Shown here in pieces: positions 5,792 to 9,994 of a stretch of DNA of 9,994 bases; the first letter of the stretch is position 1, and each line of letters starts with the position of its first letter. This DNA comes from Blastocatellia bacterium. GTDB taxonomy: Bacteria > Acidobacteriota > Blastocatellia > Pyrinomonadales > Pyrinomonadaceae. Below the pieces are notes generated by a model. It saw nothing but the letters and a program-made list of their open reading frames with translations. It searched no databases and had not been told where the DNA came from. Location: contig PSRF01000009.1 of NCBI GenBank assembly GCA_003175865.1, forward strand, positions 1 to 9,994, written 5' to 3'. Position numbers and translations under genes: made by a program.

Positions 5792-6793
5792 TCAAGCTGA
5801 CGCGCCGCGGCGAGCCGGATCCGAAGCGGGTTCGCCGCGGTTTTTCCATTTCAGAGAACGCTGTAAGTTCTGACGATAAACTTCGCGGACCAACTTTAAC
5901 GGTGAAATATCCCTGCCCAGGATCCGACGATAGTTGATTTGTAATGAAACCACCGCACAGTTTGCGATCTGGTTAGCAATCAGCATCGATCGCGAGAGAG
6001 CGAGCTGCTCAAACCTGAAGCCCGCATTGAGTCGGACACGTACCTTCTCGTCATGAGACCAACGCTTCGCAGAGCTGATTCCACCATGATGCATCACGGT
6101 AGCGGACGGATTGAATACGAGGCGCCAGCCCGCTTGCCGCATCCGCCAACACCATTCGTGGTCTTCGGCGTACATTTCGAATTGTTCGTCGAAACCTCCG
6201 ACTTGATCGATAACCTCGCGCCGCACAAGGAGTGCCGCACCAATAAACATAGGCACATCGCGCTTGCGATCGTGGGCCCAGTGAGGCCCTAAAAGCAGTT
6301 CCCCGCGAATTCTCCTGGGGAGAATCGTGTAGAGTTTCAGCTGCCACATAAACGTGTGCCAGAAAGTGGGGGGTGCGAAATAAACACTTACCTGGGTTGA
6401 GCCGTCAGGATTGACAATTTTGGGCCCGGAGGCAGCGATCCGCCCATCACTTTGCAGAGTTTCGAGCAACGTCTGAATCGCGTCAGGCTCAACTGCGGCG
6501 TCTGGATTTAGCAGGAACACAAACGGCGATCGTGTAAGGGCAAACGCCTGATTGTTTGCTCGTCCAAAACCAATATTGTCAGAGTTCTGGATTATTCTGA
6601 GCTGCTGGTTGGAGAGTAATGACGCGGCGCTTTCGCGAAGGGAAGCAACGCTATCGTCGTATGAGGCATTGTCGACAACGATTATTTCAAAAGGCAATGA
6701 GAGACGTGACTTTGCCACCGACTCAACACAGCGTTGCAAAAGATCTCCTGTGTTCCAGTTGACGATGACAATGGAGATTTGGGGCGCCGTCAT
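5792..6793 (-). CDS. GT2 family glycosyltransferase, rhamnosyltransferase-like (WbbL type)
   Basis: The 333-residue protein has a GT-A fold catalytic domain. It begins ISIVIVNWNTGDLLQRCVES, followed by VVDNAS (39-44), FGRANNQAF, LLNPDA (94-99) as the metal/nucleotide-binding DXD-like motif, PMFIGAALLVRREV, GGFDEQFEMYAEDHEWCWR (199-217) with the ED acid pair at 210-211, and MHHGG (234-238). This set is typical of the GT2 subfamily containing dTDP-rhamnosyl transferases, though donor and acceptor cannot be assigned. No membrane segment is evident, so it is probably a cytoplasmic or peripheral enzyme adding one sugar to a lipid-linked chain. The last ~17 residues (KNRGEPASDPARRGASA) look unlike the catalytic domain. 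They are encoded by a GC-rich hairpin that may be a repeat or terminator intruding on the gene end. It follows the methyltransferase by 83 bp in transcription order. Confidence 0.9.
   Translation of the reverse strand: MTAPQISIVIVNWNTGDLLQRCVESVAKSRLSLPFEIIVVDNASYDDSVASLRESAASLLSNQQLRIIQNSDNIGFGRANNQAFALTRSPFVFLLNPDAAVEPDAIQTLLETLQSDGRIAASGPKIVNPDGSTQVSVYFAPPTFWHTFMWQLKLYTILPRRIRGELLLGPHWAHDRKRDVPMFIGAALLVRREVIDQVGGFDEQFEMYAEDHEWCWRMRQAGWRLVFNPSATVMHHGGISSAKRWSHDEKVRVRLNAGFRFEQLALSRSMLIANQIANCAVVSLQINYRRILGRDISPLKLVREVYRQNLQRSLKWKNRGEPASDPARRGASA
5805..5845 (+). terminator. Terminator-like hairpin plus T-tract, plus strand
   Basis: The arm CCGCGGCGAGCC (5805-5816) pairs with 5829-5840 (GGTTCGCCGCGG) through twelve pairs, one of them G-U, with a 12-nt loop. 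It is followed directly by TTTTT (5841-5845). Read on the plus strand this is a classic intrinsic terminator for the ABC transporter transcript, about 290 bp after its stop codon. It lies inside the coding end of the convergent glycosyltransferase gene, so convergent transcripts would overlap through the repeat-bearing gap. Confidence 0.6.
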
Positions 6794-6876
6794 GTCGGAT
6801 GTTTAACTTGCGGGTGCGTAAGCGGTATACCCCCGATGCGTTGGCTCCACGTCGCAATTAAGTGTCATGGTCAACG

Positions 6877-7833
6877 TCAACGTATTGCGAAGGCTTTCAG
6901 GGAATCACCAAGTTTGCTGACATTGAGGAATCCGTTCACTGCTTTCTTCAAAGCGCGCCGCACACTACTTTTTGTCATCGCTTCGTTGATACGATAGCTC
7001 GCTGCCACAGCAGTAAAGTTCCAAGTGGGCTTTTGGACGTCTCTATCCTTTTTGCGTAAGCCTTGCCATAACTCAAGTGGGTTGCCACCGCTAGTCTGTA
7101 ATTGGAGTTTACGAAAACCTGCGCGCATTAGCAGTCTTCGCAAGCCATCGATAGAAAACAACTGAAGATGTTCCGGGGGCGATACCAATCGCCAGTCAAG
7201 GCCCAGAACCCGGGCTCCAAGGGCACGACAATGTGGTGTGGTCATCCAGAAGAGCCCACCAGGCCGCAGTAACCGATACACCTCTGTGACAACTGTCACA
7301 GGATCAAAAAGATGTTCGACGATTTCCGCCGCGGTAATCACATCGAAGTGTTCGCTGGGCAGTTGAACCGTATTCAGTTCACCATGAAGCACCTCGAACC
7401 CCAATTTGCGAACGTGATCAACAGAAGAAGCCGAAACGTCTATTCCCAGTGCGGTCCAGCCGTTATCACGCGCCGCCTGAAGTAACGAACCCGCCCCACA
7501 CCCGACATCGAGGAGTCGATTTGTTTGCCGATACGGTGAGAATCCTGCAGTAATCTCACTCAGCCGCCTGGCTACAATCGGAGGCTCATCAAGGCCGTGA
7601 TGAGTGTAATAGTCTACATAGTATCTTTCACTCGTATACCAGGGAGTGTAAGGGCAGTATAGGGACCGGCAGATCCTGCAGCAGAAAACCTCAAGCTCGT
7701 TTTTTATTCCCACGGCCCATGCATCAGTTGACGAGCAGGCAGGACACGGGCGTGATGGTCTTTCAGAGCGAGGATCCTGTGCCAATAATCGCTGTCCTGC
7801 AAACCTCTCGATTTGATCCTCTGTCCGAACCAT
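6877..7833 (-). CDS. SAM-dependent methyltransferase with N-terminal zinc-finger-like motif
   Basis: The 318-residue protein has an N-terminal CPAC (30-33) and CCRIC (51-55) arrangement, probably a four-cysteine zinc ribbon (Cys30, Cys33, Cys52, Cys55). A class I methyltransferase domain follows: motif I LLDVGCGAGS (107-116), acidic residue Asp132 at the end of strand 2 (GIDVS), FDVITAAEIVEHLFDP (163-178), LLRPGGLFWMTTP (188-200) and PEHLQLFS (220-227). Proteins of this layout are common in polysaccharide clusters and are thought to methylate sugars or modify chain ends, but the substrate here is unknown. It lies between glycosyltransferase genes on the same strand, 140 bp after the upstream one. 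The gap 7834-7973 contains no gene or clear repeat. No strong ribosome site precedes the ATG. The C-terminal ~70 residues are less recognisable. Confidence 0.88.
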   Translation of the reverse strand: MVRTEDQIERFAGQRLLAQDPRSERPSRPCPACSSTDAWAVGIKNELEVFCCRICRSLYCPYTPWYTSERYYVDYYTHHGLDEPPIVARRLSEITAGFSPYRQTNRLLDVGCGAGSLLQAARDNGWTALGIDVSASSVDHVRKLGFEVLHGELNTVQLPSEHFDVITAAEIVEHLFDPVTVVTEVYRLLRPGGLFWMTTPHCRALGARVLGLDWRLVSPPEHLQLFSIDGLRRLLMRAGFRKLQLQTSGGNPLELWQGLRKKDRDVQKPTWNFTAVAASYRINEAMTKSSVRRALKKAVNGFLNVSKLGDSLKAFAIR

Positions 7834-7973
7834 TGGCTTGATCGAAATTTGCGAGTAATGAACGATCCTCGAATTAGAACGGCAAAGGGATCTATCGACT
7901 GACCTCGCACAATACGCTGGTTAGAATGCGAACGTCAATCGGTCGCTTCGCTCGCTGTTCTTACTCGAGAAAC

Positions 7974-8966
7974 TCATTCTGGTGAATGCATTCGTAAAGA
8001 GAGTAAATCTTTCGCTGCACTGCGAAACCCATTGCTGTACATATGATAGCGCCGCGACGCGAGTTCCCTGAACACTGCCGGAATACGCCCAAATTTTCTC
8101 GACCGCATCACGGATCTCTCCTCCAAGTGTTTGAGATACTGTTCCGTGCGTTGCAAACCATTCTGGCAATCAAACTTTGTGCGATTGGCCAGGAGTCGTT
8201 CACGTAGCTTAGTAAGAATGCGAGCGAGCTCTGCGTACGACGATTGATATTGCAACGCAGCGGTCAGTGATCGCCGCAGCTCACGAGTCGAATAATCTGG
8301 TACACCAGTGTGCTGTTTTTCATGACAACGATATTTAATTAGCATTTCATTAATCGCTACGACTGGGGCAACCGCGGCGATGGCTAATGCAATCCAGCCG
8401 TCATGAATCATAGGCAAGTTTCTCGGAATCGGGAGACAAAGTTCTCGATACCTGGATCGCAAGGCAAGCGTTGCCCCGGTAACTGTCCAACCCGGAACTA
8501 AAAATTCAAACCTTTCGAACGATAGTGATTTCCGTTTCTCCTCATCGAATTTGAATACTTGCCAAAGAGTGGTGCCTAACGACTGAAGGTTCTGATCGAC
8601 GATTTCTCCATTCGAAAAGACTAAACCGGGTTCTGATGTTTGACGGAATGCATCGGTTAAATTTTGCAGCTTGCTTGGAACCCAAACGTCGTCTTGATCG
8701 CACAGCGCAATTAGTTCTCCAGAGCAGAGTCCAATTGCACGCTCAAAATTCTCCACTACACCGAGAGTGTGACTATTAGTGTGTATCGAGACGGGAAACG
8801 GAGCTTGTGTTGCAAACTCGCGCAGAATGCTTTGTGTTGAATCGGTGGACCCGTCGTCGCATATAATCAACTCGGTTGGTTTTAAAGTTTGTGCGGCGAG
8901 ACTCTCCAATTGCGCCGGAAGAAAATCTGCGCCGTTGAAAGTGCACATTGCGACAGAAAAATTCAT
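7974..8966 (-). CDS. GT2 family glycosyltransferase (rhamnosyl/galactosyl-transferase-like)
   Basis: The 330-residue protein starts MNFSVAMCTFNGADFLPAQL and carries LIICDDGSTDST (33-44), the metal-binding DQDD (90-93, in ALCDQDDVWVPSKL), VTGATLALR (162-170), MIHDGW (186-191) and KYRCHEKQHTG (211-221). These match the GT2 subfamily with a CDDGS/DQDD pair and a downstream HDGW, often annotated as rhamnosyltransferase. The catalytic domain takes up roughly the first 225 residues. The rest is Arg/Leu-rich and predicted helical (SLTAALQYQSSYAELARILT and on) with no visible membrane span, perhaps a peripheral membrane-binding part. It is cytoplasmic-facing and likely extends a lipid-linked glycan. 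It lies 99 bp downstream of the next glycosyltransferase. The ribosome site is weak (AGCGAG about 10 bases upstream). Confidence 0.9.
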   Translation of the reverse strand: MNFSVAMCTFNGADFLPAQLESLAAQTLKPTELIICDDGSTDSTQSILREFATQAPFPVSIHTNSHTLGVVENFERAIGLCSGELIALCDQDDVWVPSKLQNLTDAFRQTSEPGLVFSNGEIVDQNLQSLGTTLWQVFKFDEEKRKSLSFERFEFLVPGWTVTGATLALRSRYRELCLPIPRNLPMIHDGWIALAIAAVAPVVAINEMLIKYRCHEKQHTGVPDYSTRELRRSLTAALQYQSSYAELARILTKLRERLLANRTKFDCQNGLQRTEQYLKHLEERSVMRSRKFGRIPAVFRELASRRYHMYSNGFRSAAKDLLSLRMHSPE

Positions 8967-9065
8967 CTGATACTCGCTAATGCTATCTGTTCAAGAGTAA
9001 CATCGCCGACGAATTCCTACCTTGGGTAAACGGTTCTCTGACTTGCGGCCGATGGATCTCCAAAT

Positions 9066-9938
9066 CTACAGTCCACCACCGCTCGCCAACAACCTTCTCA
9101 AGCATCCCCAAAACGGTCGATTCTTTAATCCTTCCGGGTGTGTTGCTAGTGCGCGCATCAACCAGCGTGCGCCGTCACGCTTGCGTCCCGCTTCACTCGC
9201 CGCATACGAAAGTCTTAAATACCGGGTCGCGCGACACCAACGTTGATCTGCACCGTGCAACTGTGGTTCATAATGTTCAGCAATGCGATCAAACTCCTCA
9301 ATTTGGCGATGATTCTCCGCGACAGTCTTGCTGACAGGATGTAAGCGATAAGCCGCCATCGGCAGAGGGATGTACTCGCAAGTATGTCCTGCAAGCAAAA
9401 GACGAATGTACATATCGTGATCAAAGTCGTAAGACCAGTGTTCGTCGAAACCGGACCTCACGATCTCAGTCTTCCAAAAATGACCTGGCTGGGGCGCGGT
9501 ATAAGCCCATGCCAAACAATGCGCTGCTGACTTGGGTACTTCTGAATGAATAACTTCCGTGGGATGATCCGCACCGAACATGATCGTATCGCCGCAAATC
9601 CATTGCGACCCCGGATGCTTCGCGAAATGATCCATCACGGCGTTGAATGTGCCTGGCAGGTAAACATCGTCGCTGTTGATGAAACCAAAGAAATCACCGG
9701 TGGCTCGGGCAAGACCTTTGTTGATCGCTTCGACTTGACCACGATCCTTTTCACTAACCCAATAAGAGATCTTGTTTTCGTACCGTTTGATAATGTCGAC
9801 AGTCTCATCGGTGCTGCCGCCATCAATCACAATGTACTCAAGTGGTTCGTAACCTTGGTTCAGAACAGAAAGGATCGTTTCTTCAATGAATCTTCCTTGA
9901 TTGAAAGAAGGAGTGACGATACTGAGTTTAGCTGACAT
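9066..9938 (-). CDS. GT2 family glycosyltransferase, WfgS-like subtype
   Basis: The 290-residue protein has LSIVTPSFNQGRFIEETILS (5-24), VIDGGSTDET (37-46), the subfamily hallmark SEKDRGQVEAINKG (62-75), the DXD-type NSDD (88-91), GHFWKTEIV (152-160) and YDFDHDMYIRLL (170-181), followed by YRLHPVSKT (197-205). This is the pattern of GT2 enzymes of the WfgS/WfeV type found in O-antigen clusters. All expected acidic motifs are present. The C-terminal ~80 residues contain WCRATRYLRLSYAASEAGRK and are probably helical. It is the first gene of the right-hand minus-strand block visible here. The 56 bp upstream of it to the window edge carry no gene and no clear Shine-Dalgarno, only a purine-rich GAGAGAAG about 20 bases before the ATG. 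Donor and linkage cannot be predicted. Confidence 0.92.
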   Translation of the reverse strand: MSAKLSIVTPSFNQGRFIEETILSVLNQGYEPLEYIVIDGGSTDETVDIIKRYENKISYWVSEKDRGQVEAINKGLARATGDFFGFINSDDVYLPGTFNAVMDHFAKHPGSQWICGDTIMFGADHPTEVIHSEVPKSAAHCLAWAYTAPQPGHFWKTEIVRSGFDEHWSYDFDHDMYIRLLLAGHTCEYIPLPMAAYRLHPVSKTVAENHRQIEEFDRIAEHYEPQLHGADQRWCRATRYLRLSYAASEAGRKRDGARWLMRALATHPEGLKNRPFWGCLRRLLASGGGL

Positions 9939-9994
9939 GAATTACTGGTCGTCTTCTCTCTGTTTCTGTGTGCTTACGTCTCTAGTGGTGAACT

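Noticed and set aside
5667..5849. 60-aa minus-strand ORF (MEKPRRTRFGSGSPRR...)
   Set aside because: It overlaps the glycosyltransferase end in another frame and runs through the repeat elements. It is more likely a translation of repeats than a gene.
6786..6808. Possible degenerate extra copy of the TGTCCGAT hairpin element just upstream of the glycosyltransferase at 5792-6793
   Set aside because: Only part of the motif aligns, with gaps, and it does not form the inner hairpin; similarity is near what chance allows.
7922..7975. GC-rich partly self-complementary stretch after the glycosyltransferase at 7974-8966, considered as a terminator
   Set aside because: No clean stem and no T-tract on the minus strand; the genes are on one strand and probably read through.

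Overview
The window is a piece of a bacterial surface-glycan (exopolysaccharide, O-antigen or oligosaccharide) biosynthesis locus. It holds nine protein genes, eight on the minus strand and one on the plus strand. I see no RNA genes, insertion sequences or CRISPR. Base composition is moderate. The host cannot be fixed from the sequence. The mix of glycan genes with short palindromic repeats and a tandem AAAGTCC heptamer resembles what I remember of Acidobacteriota (Blastocatellia-like) genomes, but this is a weak inference.

Left block (1-3523, minus strand, transcribed right to left): a GDP-mannose 3,5-epimerase-like enzyme, an SxtJ-like small membrane protein, a 52-residue DUF5989/SxtK-like single-pass protein, and a NodU/CmcH-type O-carbamoyltransferase cut off by the left window edge. 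The last three correspond to the sxtI-sxtJ-sxtK trio of saxitoxin clusters, here in a sugar context. The two longer gaps in this unit are filled almost exactly by repeats: a tandem heptamer (2493-2524) and an 80-bp imperfect palindrome (1981-2060).

Middle: a 189-bp divergent intergenic region, then a complete MsbA/PglK-like ABC half-transporter on the plus strand (3713-5512). It is followed by a 279-bp convergent intergenic region. This region carries an inverted pair of 24-bp elements of the same family as the arms of the 1981-2060 palindrome, plus further small repeats. A strong plus-strand terminator-like hairpin lies inside the end of the next, convergent gene.

Right block (5792-9938, minus strand): three GT2 family glycosyltransferases of different subtypes and one SAM methyltransferase with an N-terminal zinc-finger-like Cys motif, separated by 83-140 bp. 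Those gaps, and the last 56 bp of the window, show no further gene or clear repeat.

Working model (inference): the glycosyltransferases build an oligosaccharide on a lipid carrier. The epimerase supplies an unusual GDP-L-hexose (L-galactose or L-gulose type). The methyltransferase and carbamoyltransferase decorate the glycan, and the ABC protein flips it across the membrane. The two small membrane proteins may anchor or assist the carbamoyltransferase.
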